Assembly (NCBI RefSeq): GCF_001456955.1
Contig: NZ_KQ758469.1
Location: 1 to 64,000 of the forward strand
From: Microbacterium enclense
GTDB lineage: Bacteria; Actinomycetota; Actinomycetes; Actinomycetales; Microbacteriaceae
Direction of reading: 5' to 3'
Length of the DNA stretch: 64,000 bases
Position 1 is the stretch's first letter, and the number at the start of each line of letters is the position of its first letter. The notes under the pieces were generated by a model. It saw nothing but the letters and a program-made list of their open reading frames with translations. It did no database searches and was not told the origin of the DNA. This document shows, piece after piece, positions 8,411-17,332 of this stretch. Position numbers and translations under genes: made by a program.

Positions 8411-8667
8411 TGCCCGACCAGCGCGACGCGGTGCTCATCGAGCAGGCCAAGATCCAGCGCATGCGCCTCGGCGCCGCGCTGATCTACGGCCACATCGGCG
8501 AACGCCGCACCGTCAACGACCACCTGAAGCGCCTGATGGGCTCGATCGTCGTGGCCGCGATCGCCTGCGCCGCCTGTGTGGGCGTGTCGTTCGTCTCGCA
8601 GCTGCTGACCGAGCGCGCGCAGACGAGCACCTCGATCCAGACCCCGACCGGAGCCGTCACCCCGTGA
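8410..8667 (+). CDS. Small single-span membrane protein of the T7SS cluster
   Basis: An 85-residue protein starting at ATG 8410, with AGGAAGG upstream. The N-terminal half is charged and helical, with one clear transmembrane helix at about residues 43-62 (GSIVVAAIACAACVGVSFVS) and a short Ser/Thr tail. It sits between the DUF6177-like gene and eccD, and its stop overlaps eccD's GTG (GTGA). By position it is a small apparatus subunit. Its topology, one span near the C-terminus, recalls the N-terminal anchor of EccB, but I see no EccB domain. Confidence 0.65.
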   Translation: MPDQRDAVLIEQAKIQRMRLGAALIYGHIGERRTVNDHLKRLMGSIVVAAIACAACVGVSFVSQLLTERAQTSTSIQTPTGAVTP

Positions 8668-10013
8668 GCATCTACACCCGCTTGACCGTCGCAGGTTCCG
8701 AGCGTCGCGCCGAGGTCGTGGTGCCGAGCGGCGAGCCCGTCGGCGCCGCCCTGCCGCGCCTGCTCGACCTGCTCGGCGAGACCGCCGGAACCGTCGAGCG
8801 TCCGCTCGCCGTCATCGCCCCCGACGGTGAGCAGGTCGACATCGCGTTGACGCCGCAGCAACTCGACCTCGCCGACGGAACGCTCGTGCGTCTCGTGCGC
8901 CTGGATGCCGCGCCCCCGCCCCCCGTCGTGATCGACGTGACCGACGCCGCCGCCGACGCGCACGACGCCCGCCCCGATCGCTGGGACGAGCGGGCGCGCA
9001 CCGTCGCGGGCGGAGCGGGTATCGCCACCGCCTTCGCCGTGGCGGGCTGGCTCTCGCCGTGGTCGTCGCCGACGGCGGCGGCGTTCGCCCTGCTGGCCGC
9101 CTCGGTCGTGCTCGCGGCCATCGCCACGGGTCTCGGCCTCGGCGGACTGCGTCGCCTGTCGACCTGCGTGTCGGCCGCGGCGGCGGGTCTGACCCTCCCG
9201 GTGGGAACGGCGACGACGGCAGCCCTCACCGCCCATGGCTTCGTCGGGGCAGCCCCCGTCGTCGGCGGCGTCGCCGCGGCGCTCGCCACGGGCTTCACGG
9301 TCGCCCTCCTCGGCGCCGGGGTCGCGCACCGCCGTCGCGGCGCCGCCTCCGGCGGAGCCCTCGGTGCCGTGCTGGCGTCGCTGCTGCTCGGACTCGTGCT
9401 CGGGGGAATGGATGCCGTGTCCGCCGCGGCCATCGTCGGCGTCATCGCCGCGTTCGCCACCGGCCCGCTGCCCTGGATCGCCCTGTCGGCTGCGGGACTG
9501 ACAGACCTCGACCAGCGCGCCGCCGACGGCGCCCCGCCCGCCCGCCCCCGCGCGTTCGCCGCCATCGACGAGGCGTACGCGGCGCTCACCTGGAGTGTGG
9601 CCGCCGTGGCATCCGTTCTGGGGGTCGCCGGGGTCGTGCTGGCGTTCTCGGGAACCATCTGGACCGAGCTGCTGGCACTGGCGTTCTTCCTCGTCGCGGC
9701 CCTGCGCACCCGTGCGTTCCCGCTGCGCTGGCAGGGCTGGCTGCTATGGACCGCGGCGGGTGCGATCGCCGCGGCCGGGCTGTCGGTGGTGCTGTCGGGC
9801 GGACTCGGCTGGATCGGCGCGGGTGCGGCCGTCGTGCTGGCCGCGCTGATCGCGACGATGGTGCTGGTGCGTCCCCGTCCGCACGTGCGGGCGCGGCTGC
9901 GCGGGCTCGGCAACGTCGTGGAGACTCTGGCGGTGGTATCGCTCGTGCCGCTGCTCGTGGGGGCCCTGGGCGTCTACGCCGACCTGCTCGGCATGTTCGG
10001 CGGCCGCTCGTGA
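8664..10013 (+). CDS. eccD: T7SS integral membrane protein EccD
   Basis: A 449-residue protein starting at GTG 8664. Residues 1-~90 form a ubiquitin-like domain (SIYTRLTVAGSERRAEVVVP, with DLADGTLVRLVRL at the end). About eleven transmembrane helices follow, rich in Ala/Val/Leu/Gly. This is the standard EccD layout and length. EccD lines the inner-membrane pore of the secretion complex and holds EccC through its cytosolic domain. It overlaps both neighbours by 4 bp (GTGA on each side), so it is made with the MinD-like protein and EccC. Confidence 0.9.
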   Translation: MSIYTRLTVAGSERRAEVVVPSGEPVGAALPRLLDLLGETAGTVERPLAVIAPDGEQVDIALTPQQLDLADGTLVRLVRLDAAPPPPVVIDVTDAAADAHDARPDRWDERARTVAGGAGIATAFAVAGWLSPWSSPTAAAFALLAASVVLAAIATGLGLGGLRRLSTCVSAAAAGLTLPVGTATTAALTAHGFVGAAPVVGGVAAALATGFTVALLGAGVAHRRRGAASGGALGAVLASLLLGLVLGGMDAVSAAAIVGVIAAFATGPLPWIALSAAGLTDLDQRAADGAPPARPRAFAAIDEAYAALTWSVAAVASVLGVAGVVLAFSGTIWTELLALAFFLVAALRTRAFPLRWQGWLLWTAAGAIAAAGLSVVLSGGLGWIGAGAAVVLAALIATMVLVRPRPHVRARLRGLGNVVETLAVVSLVPLLVGALGVYADLLGMFGGRS

Positions 10014-10804
10014 GCGTGCTCGACCTGCGTGCGGTGTCGACCGCGGTATTCGGCAGCGGCGCGAACGGCCGCGTGCGCCTGACGGGATGGGATGCCGCCA
10101 TCCGCGGCGGTCTGTCGACGACGCGCCGCGTCGGGGTGGTGTCGTTGACGTCCGGCGCCGGCGCGAGCACCGTCGCGTATCAGCTCACCCGGGCGATCGC
10201 GGCGAGACGCAGCGAGCCGGTGCTCGCGGTCGACGTGTCGTCCGGGACTGCCGGTCTCGCCGAGCGCCTCGGCGCGCGGCCGGTCGCCCCCGACGAGACG
10301 CGCGCCGCCGCGCGCACCACCGCCGAGGCGCTGAGCGGGCTCGACGAGCGCGACGGGATCGTTGCGCTCCGCCCGCGCGACACCGACGACGCCGTCGGCG
10401 CGTGGCTGGGCGAGGCGGCTCCCATCGCGCGCTTCTTCGACGTCGCCGTCACCGACTTCGGAGCGCGGCATCCCGTCGTCGACCTCGCCGCGTGCGCGGC
10501 GCTGTGCGACGTCGTCTGCCTCGTCAGCGACGCCCGCCGCGCCCAGGCGGAGCACGCCCGCTCGGTCGTCGACGCCGTTCGCGGCCTGCCCGAAGCGCCG
10601 TCGGTCGTGCTCGCGCTGGTCGATCACGCCCGCGAGGGCGACGGGGTGGCGCGGGCCTTCGCCGTCGGCGCCGACCACGACGTGATTCCCATCCCGTTCG
10701 ACGCGGGTCTCGCGGGCGGCGGCCGCGCACGCCGCTCGACGACGCACCTCGCGGTCGTGCGCCTGGCCGCCGCCGTCGTGGGAGCCACCGGGAGGGCCGC
10801 ATGA
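10010..10804 (+). CDS. MinD/ParA-like P-loop protein of the T7SS cluster
   Basis: A 264-residue protein starting at GTG 10010 (GTGA overlap with eccD) and ending in an ATGA overlap with eccC. It has the SIMIBI order: strand RVGVVSLTSGAGAST (residues 40-54), then AVDVSSGTAGLAERLGA, then FDVAVTDFGARH, then VCLVSDARRAQAEHARSVVDAV. The P-loop reads TSGAGAST: the Lys before Ser/Thr is Ala52 and the signature Lys of the deviant Walker A is missing. Nucleotide binding may therefore be weak or absent. MinD-like proteins such as EspI occur in ESX loci; here it probably couples to EccC or substrates. Confidence 0.7.
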   Translation: MSVLDLRAVSTAVFGSGANGRVRLTGWDAAIRGGLSTTRRVGVVSLTSGAGASTVAYQLTRAIAARRSEPVLAVDVSSGTAGLAERLGARPVAPDETRAAARTTAEALSGLDERDGIVALRPRDTDDAVGAWLGEAAPIARFFDVAVTDFGARHPVVDLAACAALCDVVCLVSDARRAQAEHARSVVDAVRGLPEAPSVVLALVDHAREGDGVARAFAVGADHDVIPIPFDAGLAGGGRARRSTTHLAVVRLAAAVVGATGRAA

Positions 10805-13800
10805 CCGTCCGCATCGTGCACCGCCCGGCGCGCATCAGCGAGCCCGTCGAACCGGCACCCGATGTGCTCCTCGCCCCGCCGCCGCCCATCGGCGAGGGCA
10901 GCACCGGCTTCCCCCTGCAGTCGCTGCTGCCGATCGTCGGCAGCCTGTCGTCGATCACGATGATCGTGCTGCTGCGCAACAACCCGATCATGGTCGTGGT
11001 CGGCGCGGTGATCCTCGTGGTCGCCCTCGTCGGGGGTGTCGGCATGGCGCTCACGCAGCGCGGCAACGCCGCGCGCCAACGCCGCGTGCAGCGCGAGCGC
11101 TACCTCGACTACCTCGAAGAGACGCGCGAAGACGTACGGCGCACCGCCGACGCGCAGCGCAGCGCCGCCCTCGTGCTGCATCCCGCGCCCGGCACGCTCG
11201 TCGAGATCGCGGCCGACCCCGCCCGGCGATGGGAGCGTCGCCCCGGCGACGCCGACTTCCTGCGCGTGCGCATCGGCACCGGCGACCTGCGCGCCGTCGA
11301 CGTCGCCCTTCCCCCCGAGCAGAACCCGGTGCAGCCCTTCGACCCGGTGATGCGCGAGTCCGCCGAGCGCATGGTGCGCCTGGCCGGTGTGTCGCAGGGC
11401 ATGCCGGCGACGGTCGACCTCGAGCGGGGCGGGCAGGTGTCGATCGTCGGCGCCCGCAGCGACACGCTCCGCGTGGCGCGCGCTCTCGCCGGGCAGATCG
11501 CCGCCTTCCACTCCCCTGACGACGTGCACGTCGCGGCCGCCGTCGCCCCCGCTCAGCAGGGCGACTGGCACGGTTTCGACCTGCTGCCGCACGTCGCGGG
11601 CGAGACGCCACCCACCGGTGCCGTCGCCGCGCGTCGCATCGCGCCGAGCCTCCCCGAGCTGCTGTCGCTGCTGCGCGACGAACTGCGCGACCGTGTCGCC
11701 ACCGCGGCCGCCTCCCGTCGCGCCCGCCGGCGGACCAAACCCGGCCGTCTGGTGATCTTCGTCGACGAGGCCGACGACCCCGCCTCCGCCGTTCCCCGAC
11801 TGGATGCCGCTCTCGATCTCGCGGCGCTCGGCGTGACGGTCGTGCACCTCGTCGATGACCGGCTCAAGGAGCCGACGACCGTCGCCGTGCGCGTCACCGT
11901 CGACGGCGGCGTCGCCACCGTCGAGACACCGGGGTCGGGCGAGGCCGCGGTCAGCGGCATCCGGATCGATGCGTTCACCCCCGCCGCGCTCGAGATCGTC
12001 GCGCGACCGCTCGCGGGCCTGCGCCTGCGCCGCACGTCGGCCGAAGACACCGGCACCGCGCTCGCCCCCGACGTCACGCAACTCCTCGGCGTCGCCGACG
12101 TCGACGCCATCGACACCACGGCCGCGTGGCGCACCCGCAGCGCGGCGGAGTTCCTGCGCGTGCCGATCGGGGTCGACGACCGCGGCGCACCGGTGCTGCT
12201 CGATCTCAAGGAGTCGGCGCAGCTGGGCATGGGCCCGCACGGCATCTGCATCGGTGCCACCGGCTCGGGCAAGAGCGAGCTGCTGCGCACGCTCATCCTC
12301 GGCCTCGCGCTCACGCACGCCCCTGACGACCTCAGCATGATCCTCGTCGACTACAAGGGCGGTGCCGCCTTCGCGCCGTTCGCCCGGCTCCCCCACGTCG
12401 CCGGCATCATCGACAACCTCGCCGACGACCCCCAGCTCACCGAGCGCGCCCGCGCGAGCATCCAGGGCGAGGTCGTGCGCCGACAGCGCCTGTTGAAGGA
12501 TGCCGGCAACGCGGCATCCATCGGTCACTACCGGCAGATGCGGCGCGACCGCCCGGAGCTTCCCGCCCTGCCGCACCTGTTCCTCGTCATCGACGAGTTC
12601 GGCGAACTCCTCACCGCCGAACCCGACTTCGTCGAGCTGCTGCTGACGATCGGGCGCATCGGACGCTCGATCGGCGTGCACCTGCTGCTGTCGAGCCAGC
12701 GCATCGAAGCCGGACGCCTGCGGGGTCTCGACACCTACCTGTCGTACCGGATCGGCCTGCGCACCTTCTCGGAGTCGGAGTCGGCGGTCGTGCTCGACAC
12801 CCCCGACGCGTTCCACCTGCCGGCGATCCCCGGCTTCGGCTACCTCAAGGTCGACACGTCGGTCTACACGCGCTTCCGCGCCGGCTACGTCTCGGGCCCG
12901 GTGCCCGACCCCGTCGAGTCGGGGCCGCGCCACGACGACGCGCCGCCCGTGCTGCCGCTTCCGGCGTACGACCTGCCCGAGGAGACGCCCGACGAGGAGC
13001 ACCTCGACAGCACCGAGCCCGAGACCCCGACCACCGGGCGCACGCTCGTGCAGGCCGCGACCTCGCAACTCGCGCGCGGGATCACCCGCACCCGCCCGGT
13101 GTGGCTGCCGCCGCTGCCGCCCGTGCTCACCCTCGGCGGGGTGCTGCCGCAGGCCGACGGAGCGGGCACCCTGCGCGCGCCCATGGGTCTGCTCGACGAC
13201 CCGTCGACCCAGGCGCAGGGGCCCTGGATGCTCGACCTCACGCGCTCGGGCGGCCACGTCTCGATCACGGGTGCCCCGCAGTCGGGCCGCTCGATGTTCC
13301 TGCGCACCCTCGCCGCGTCGCTGGCCTTCACCCACTCGCCGCGCCAGGTCAGCATCTACGGCATGGACCTCACCGGCGGCGGTCTCGCCCGCATCGAGCC
13401 GTTCCCGCACGTCGGCGGTGTCGCCACCCGCGGCAACCGCGAGCGCCTCACGCGTCTGCTCGAAGAGCTCACGGGCATGCTCGCGGTGCGCGAGCGCGTC
13501 TTCCGCGACCACGGGCTCGACTCCCTCGCCGACATGCGCCGCCAGCACGCGGCGGGGAGACTGACCGACCTGCCCAGCGCCGACGTCGTGCTGCTCGTCG
13601 ACGGGCTCGGTGCGCTCCGCCAGGACTTCGAAGACCTCGAGGCCCCCCTCGGCCAACTGCTCGAGCGCGGCGGCAGCTTCGGCATCCACGTCGTCGTCGC
13701 CCTCTCGCGCTGGAACGAGCTGCGCATGAACCTGCAGGGTCTCATCGGCACGCGCCTCGAGCTCAAGCTCAACGACCCCGCCGACTCGCAGATCGCGCGC

Positions 13801-15087
13801 AAGCTGTCGACCACTCTGCGCGCCGACGAACCGGGCCGGGTGCTCACCGACGAGAAGCTGTTCGCCCAGATCGCGCTGCCGCTGCTCGAAGAGGTCGACG
13901 ATGGCGACACCGGCGAGGCTCTCGAACAGCTCGCCCGCGAGAGCGCGGCCCGCTGGGGCGGCCAGGGCGCGGCGCCCATCCGCCTGCTTCCCGAGGTGCT
14001 CGACCCGGCCGACCTGCCCGATGCGATCGACGAACCGGATGCCATCCCCCTCGGCCTCCGCCAAGACACCATGCAGCCTGTCGTGCTCGACATCGTCACG
14101 CGTGACCCGCACCTGCTCGTGCTCGGTGACAGCCGCTGCGGCAAGACGACGCTGCTGCGCGGCATCGTGCAGGGCGCGATCGACCGGTACTCCGCCGAGG
14201 GGCTCGTCGTCGCCCTCATGGATGCGCGCGGCGACCTGGCATCCGAGATCCCCGACGCCTACCTCGGCGGACACGCCACCTCGGGGCGGCAGGCGCGGCT
14301 CCTGGCCGAATCGATCGCCGTCGAACTCGAGAAGCGGCAGAGCGACCGCGACGCGGGGCCGCGGATCCTGGTCGTCGCCGACGACTTCGACATCCTCGCC
14401 GCCGGCGGCACCGAACCGTTGCGGCCGCTGCTGCCGTACCTGGCGTCGGCGCGCGACCTGCGGCTCAACGTCGTGGTGAGCCGCCCCGTCGCAGGTGCGT
14501 CACGGGCGATGTTCGATCTGGCCCTGCAGGGCATCCGCGACACCGGCGGAACCACCCTCATCATGTCGGGCGACCGCTCCGAGGGAGCGCTGCTGCCCAA
14601 GCTCTACGCCGAGCCCATGATCGCCGGACGCGGCCGCCTCGCCCGCCGCGGTGATCGTCCGACTCTCGTGCAGGTGGCGAACTTCGTCGCCGGTGAGGGA
14701 GACGCGGACGCGCCGACGGACCGGCCAGCGCCTGCGGACCGGTCAGCGTCGGCGCCGGATGCCACGACCGCGGTGAAGACCGTGGGCGACATCGGTGCCG
14801 CCGTTCCGGCCGCGGGATCCGTTACCTCCGCGGATGCGGCGACGTCGCCGGCCGCGACCGACGTGCAGGCACCGGGCAGCACGGCCGTGCCGCAGCCCGG
14901 TCCGGCCGCCGGGGCTGACGCCCCTCAGCCCGGCGGCGCGGCCGAGGCCGCATACGCCCCGCCCCGCACCGCGAGGCCCGAGCTCGACGACACCACGCAG
15001 CCCGTCGCCCCGCACGACACCACCGCCCCCACCGACGGCGACGAGCCGCCCCTGACGAGACGGAGGAGGAACCGTGCCCCGCAGTAG
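10801..15087 (+). CDS. eccC: T7SS FtsK/SpoIIIE-type ATPase EccC
   Basis: A 1428-residue motor starting at ATG 10801. An N-terminal Pro-rich segment precedes two adjacent transmembrane helices (about residues 40-80). Three FtsK/SpoIIIE domains follow. ATPase 1 has Walker A GATGSGKS (485-492, K491) and a VIDEFGELL Walker B. ATPase 2 has GAPQSGRS (824-831), with Arg830 in place of Lys. ATPase 3 has GDSRCGKTT (1109-1117, K1115). The last ~130 residues are a disordered Ala/Pro/Asp/Thr tail. EccC recognises substrates and drives export with EccD. As usual for the family, only the first ATPase looks fully competent, with the distal domains used for substrate binding and control. Confidence 0.93.
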   Translation: MTVRIVHRPARISEPVEPAPDVLLAPPPPIGEGSTGFPLQSLLPIVGSLSSITMIVLLRNNPIMVVVGAVILVVALVGGVGMALTQRGNAARQRRVQRERYLDYLEETREDVRRTADAQRSAALVLHPAPGTLVEIAADPARRWERRPGDADFLRVRIGTGDLRAVDVALPPEQNPVQPFDPVMRESAERMVRLAGVSQGMPATVDLERGGQVSIVGARSDTLRVARALAGQIAAFHSPDDVHVAAAVAPAQQGDWHGFDLLPHVAGETPPTGAVAARRIAPSLPELLSLLRDELRDRVATAAASRRARRRTKPGRLVIFVDEADDPASAVPRLDAALDLAALGVTVVHLVDDRLKEPTTVAVRVTVDGGVATVETPGSGEAAVSGIRIDAFTPAALEIVARPLAGLRLRRTSAEDTGTALAPDVTQLLGVADVDAIDTTAAWRTRSAAEFLRVPIGVDDRGAPVLLDLKESAQLGMGPHGICIGATGSGKSELLRTLILGLALTHAPDDLSMILVDYKGGAAFAPFARLPHVAGIIDNLADDPQLTERARASIQGEVVRRQRLLKDAGNAASIGHYRQMRRDRPELPALPHLFLVIDEFGELLTAEPDFVELLLTIGRIGRSIGVHLLLSSQRIEAGRLRGLDTYLSYRIGLRTFSESESAVVLDTPDAFHLPAIPGFGYLKVDTSVYTRFRAGYVSGPVPDPVESGPRHDDAPPVLPLPAYDLPEETPDEEHLDSTEPETPTTGRTLVQAATSQLARGITRTRPVWLPPLPPVLTLGGVLPQADGAGTLRAPMGLLDDPSTQAQGPWMLDLTRSGGHVSITGAPQSGRSMFLRTLAASLAFTHSPRQVSIYGMDLTGGGLARIEPFPHVGGVATRGNRERLTRLLEELTGMLAVRERVFRDHGLDSLADMRRQHAAGRLTDLPSADVVLLVDGLGALRQDFEDLEAPLGQLLERGGSFGIHVVVALSRWNELRMNLQGLIGTRLELKLNDPADSQIARKLSTTLRADEPGRVLTDEKLFAQIALPLLEEVDDGDTGEALEQLARESAARWGGQGAAPIRLLPEVLDPADLPDAIDEPDAIPLGLRQDTMQPVVLDIVTRDPHLLVLGDSRCGKTTLLRGIVQGAIDRYSAEGLVVALMDARGDLASEIPDAYLGGHATSGRQARLLAESIAVELEKRQSDRDAGPRILVVADDFDILAAGGTEPLRPLLPYLASARDLRLNVVVSRPVAGASRAMFDLALQGIRDTGGTTLIMSGDRSEGALLPKLYAEPMIAGRGRLARRGDRPTLVQVANFVAGEGDADAPTDRPAPADRSASAPDATTAVKTVGDIGAAVPAAGSVTSADAATSPAATDVQAPGSTAVPQPGPAAGADAPQPGGAAEAAYAPPRTARPELDDTTQPVAPHDTTAPTDGDEPPLTRRRRNRAPQ

Positions 15088-15436
15088 CGTCGCGTTCACC
15101 CGCGAGCCCATCGACATCGCGGCGTTGGCGGAGGCCGTCTCGACGGTGCTCACGCCCGAGGAGCTCGCGGCCACGCCGATCGAGGTCCGCCCTCTCGACG
15201 ACGGCGCCGCCGCCCAGGTCGTGATGCTCGACCGGGTGGTGCTGACGGTGCTGCGCCCGCGGCTCGTCCCCGCGCCGACGGAACTCGCCCGGGTCTACGG
15301 CGCCGTCGAGGCCCCGTCGGACGCCCGCTGGTCGACCGACTGTTTCACGACCTGGGAGCCCGAGGGCGTGATCGGTGTCCGCCTGATCGAGGCGGCCGCC
15401 GCAGCCCGCGGCGGCGCGGCGGTGCACCTCGGCTGA
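15074..15436 (+). CDS. Small soluble protein at the end of the T7SS operon
   Basis: A 120-residue protein starting at GTG 15074 inside the end of eccC, behind a very strong site (GGAGGAGGAACC). It is acidic, with a central beta-rich stretch (AAQVVMLDRVVLTVLRPRLV) and no membrane segment or known motif. The 14-bp overlap with eccC and the strong site suggest it is made in more than stoichiometric amount relative to the motor. I do not recognise a family. The gene's 3' end falls in the first unit of the degenerate repeat that follows. Confidence 0.65.
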   Translation: MPRSSVAFTREPIDIAALAEAVSTVLTPEELAATPIEVRPLDDGAAAQVVMLDRVVLTVLRPRLVPAPTELARVYGAVEAPSDARWSTDCFTTWEPEGVIGVRLIEAAAAARGGAAVHLG

Positions 15437-15663
15437 GCCGGCATCCCCAGGGTGTGGATGCTGCAAGCCACGCGGTGCGGCCGCCTTTCGGATGCCGTCA
15501 CCGCACGCGCCGCGGTGCGGGCCGGCCGTGCGCGGCGATGCACCTCAGCGGAGCGGGCGCCTAGAGGCGTCGTCACCGCACGCGACGCGGTGCGGTCGCG
15601 CTCGGCGGCGCACCTCGGCTGAGCCGACGCGCTTCGTGCCGTCACCGTAAGCGACACCATGCG
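15423..15663 (+). repeat. Degenerate tandem repeat behind the T7SS operon
   Basis: Two motifs recur about every 70-75 bp. One is GTCACCGCACGCGNCGCGGT, at 15497, 15572 and (diverged) 15641. The other is CACCTCGGCTGAGCCG, at 15426, 15541 (diverged) and 15611. The first copy of the second motif is inside the coding end of the preceding gene (its VHLG-stop), so the array was probably built by duplicating the gene's 3' end. No good ORF crosses it. Confidence 0.55.
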
Positions 15664-15700
15664 CCTGCGATTCCGGGCGCCGCCGGAGGGGGCAGCGCTC

Positions 15701-17332
15701 CTACCGGGCAGCGACCCCCTCCGCCGAGAAGACGACGCGACCCGCCACCACCGTCCGCACGGCGCGGGTGCGCAGCAGCGACGCAGCCCCCTCCGTGAAC
15801 GGGTCGGCGTCGAAGACCGCGAAGTCGGCGGCGAAGCCGGGGGCGAGACGCCCGCGCGTCCGGCCGTCACCCACCGACGCCGCCGCGTCGCGTGTGGCGT
15901 GCGCGATCGCGTTCGCGAGCGGCAGCGCGTACTGGGGATGAACGGCCGGCACAGACGCGTCGAGGGCCGAGGCGCGCGTGACGGCGACGTACATGTTGGC
16001 CAAGGCGTCGTAGGGCGCGGTCGGGGCATCGGTCGAGAACGCGAGGAGGGTGCCGGCATCCTCGTACTCCGGCCACGGGAAGGCGCGGTCGACGCGGTCG
16101 TCGCCCAGCATCGCCGCCCAGTTCGCGAAGATCGCGGGATCGGCGTGCACGGGCTGCATGGAGGCCGTGACGCCGAGCCTCGCCATGCGCTCGGCCGTAC
16201 CGGGGGCGGCGTACTCGAGGTGCTCGAGGCGGTGGCGCCGGGCGATGTCTCCGTTGACCGCGATGGCACGCTCGATCGCGGTCAGCGCGGCGTCGCTCGC
16301 AGCGTCGCCGATGGCGTGCATCGCGATCTGAAGTCCCGCGGCGTCGGCCGCCTCAACCACCGGGGCGAGATCGTCCAGCGGCCAGATCGGCCCCGCGTGC
16401 GAGCCGTCGGCATACGGGGCGCCCATCGCGGCGGTGCACGCATCGATCGTCCCGTCGAGGATCAGCTTGATGCCCACGACCCGCAGCCACGGCGAGGAAG
16501 CACGCCCGGCGAGCTCCACCACCCGATCGAGCTGGGCGAGGTTCTGCGCACGGTCTCCGGTGTTCTCGACGAGCCAGTGCGCGGCGACGCGGATCGGCAA
16601 CGAGCCGCCGTGCCGTTCGACGGCCCGCTCGAGCGCTGCCAGACCGTGCTCGGAGAACGCCATGTCGACCGCCCCGACGACACCGGCACGCACGTACGCG
16701 TCGAACACGCGGTCGACGGCCGCGTCGCGATCCTCGTCGGTCGTCGTCGCGTCGCGCTGGTTCCACGAGTACTGCACGGCCGCGGTTTCATAGAGCATGC
16801 CGTTCGGCTCACCGGTCGCGTCGCGTCCGATCTCGCCTCCCAGAGGGTCGGGGGTGTCGCGCGTGAGACCCAGCTCGGCCAGCGCCGCGCTGTTCACCCA
16901 GCACGAGTGGTAGTCGTTGGCATCCAGGTAGACCGGGATGTCGGAGACGACGGCGTCGATCATCGCGGCGGTCGGGGCTCCGCCCGGGATCGAGTCGAAC
17001 AGCCATCCGCGGCCGCGGAGGACGAGGGCGTCGGGATCGGCCGCGCGCGCCTCGCGCAGCAGGTCTTGGATGGCCTCGAGCGACCGGGCCTCGGTCAGCG
17101 CCACCTGCCCGAGGGCGGCGCCCATCATCAGCAGGTGGGTGTGCGCGTCGGTGAAACCGGGCAGCACGAGCGCCCCGTCCAGTTCGACGACCTCGTCGAC
17201 GTCGGCCGACAGCGCGTCGGCGCCGACGGCGGCGATCGTCTCATCGTCGACGGCGATGGCATCCGTCCACTGCCGGGCCGGGTCGGCGTCGGCGGTGAAG
17301 ATGCGGCCACCGCGGTAGAGGGTGCGGGTCAT
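15701..17332 (-). CDS. YtcJ-like amidohydrolase
   Basis: A 543-residue protein starting at ATG 17332, with AAGGAGG at good spacing. It has the layout of the YtcJ/NfdA branch of metal-dependent hydrolases: metal-binding DAHTHL early, a KLILDG strand with the central Lys, AMHAIGDAA and HRLEHLEY supplying further His ligands, and FSTDAP near the end. These enzymes hydrolyse amide or formyl bonds of small molecules, and the exact substrate cannot be read here. Its start overlaps the stop of the MFS gene upstream, so importer and hydrolase are co-transcribed and probably form one catabolic unit controlled by the LacI protein. Confidence 0.85.
   Translation of the reverse strand: MTRTLYRGGRIFTADADPARQWTDAIAVDDETIAAVGADALSADVDEVVELDGALVLPGFTDAHTHLLMMGAALGQVALTEARSLEAIQDLLREARAADPDALVLRGRGWLFDSIPGGAPTAAMIDAVVSDIPVYLDANDYHSCWVNSAALAELGLTRDTPDPLGGEIGRDATGEPNGMLYETAAVQYSWNQRDATTTDEDRDAAVDRVFDAYVRAGVVGAVDMAFSEHGLAALERAVERHGGSLPIRVAAHWLVENTGDRAQNLAQLDRVVELAGRASSPWLRVVGIKLILDGTIDACTAAMGAPYADGSHAGPIWPLDDLAPVVEAADAAGLQIAMHAIGDAASDAALTAIERAIAVNGDIARRHRLEHLEYAAPGTAERMARLGVTASMQPVHADPAIFANWAAMLGDDRVDRAFPWPEYEDAGTLLAFSTDAPTAPYDALANMYVAVTRASALDASVPAVHPQYALPLANAIAHATRDAAASVGDGRTRGRLAPGFAADFAVFDADPFTEGAASLLRTRAVRTVVAGRVVFSAEGVAAR

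Noticed and set aside
10624..14274. 1216-codon open frame on the - strand opposite eccC
   Set aside because: The + strand frame holds three Walker A motifs and the expected length. The reverse frame is low-complexity Arg/His/Asp sequence.
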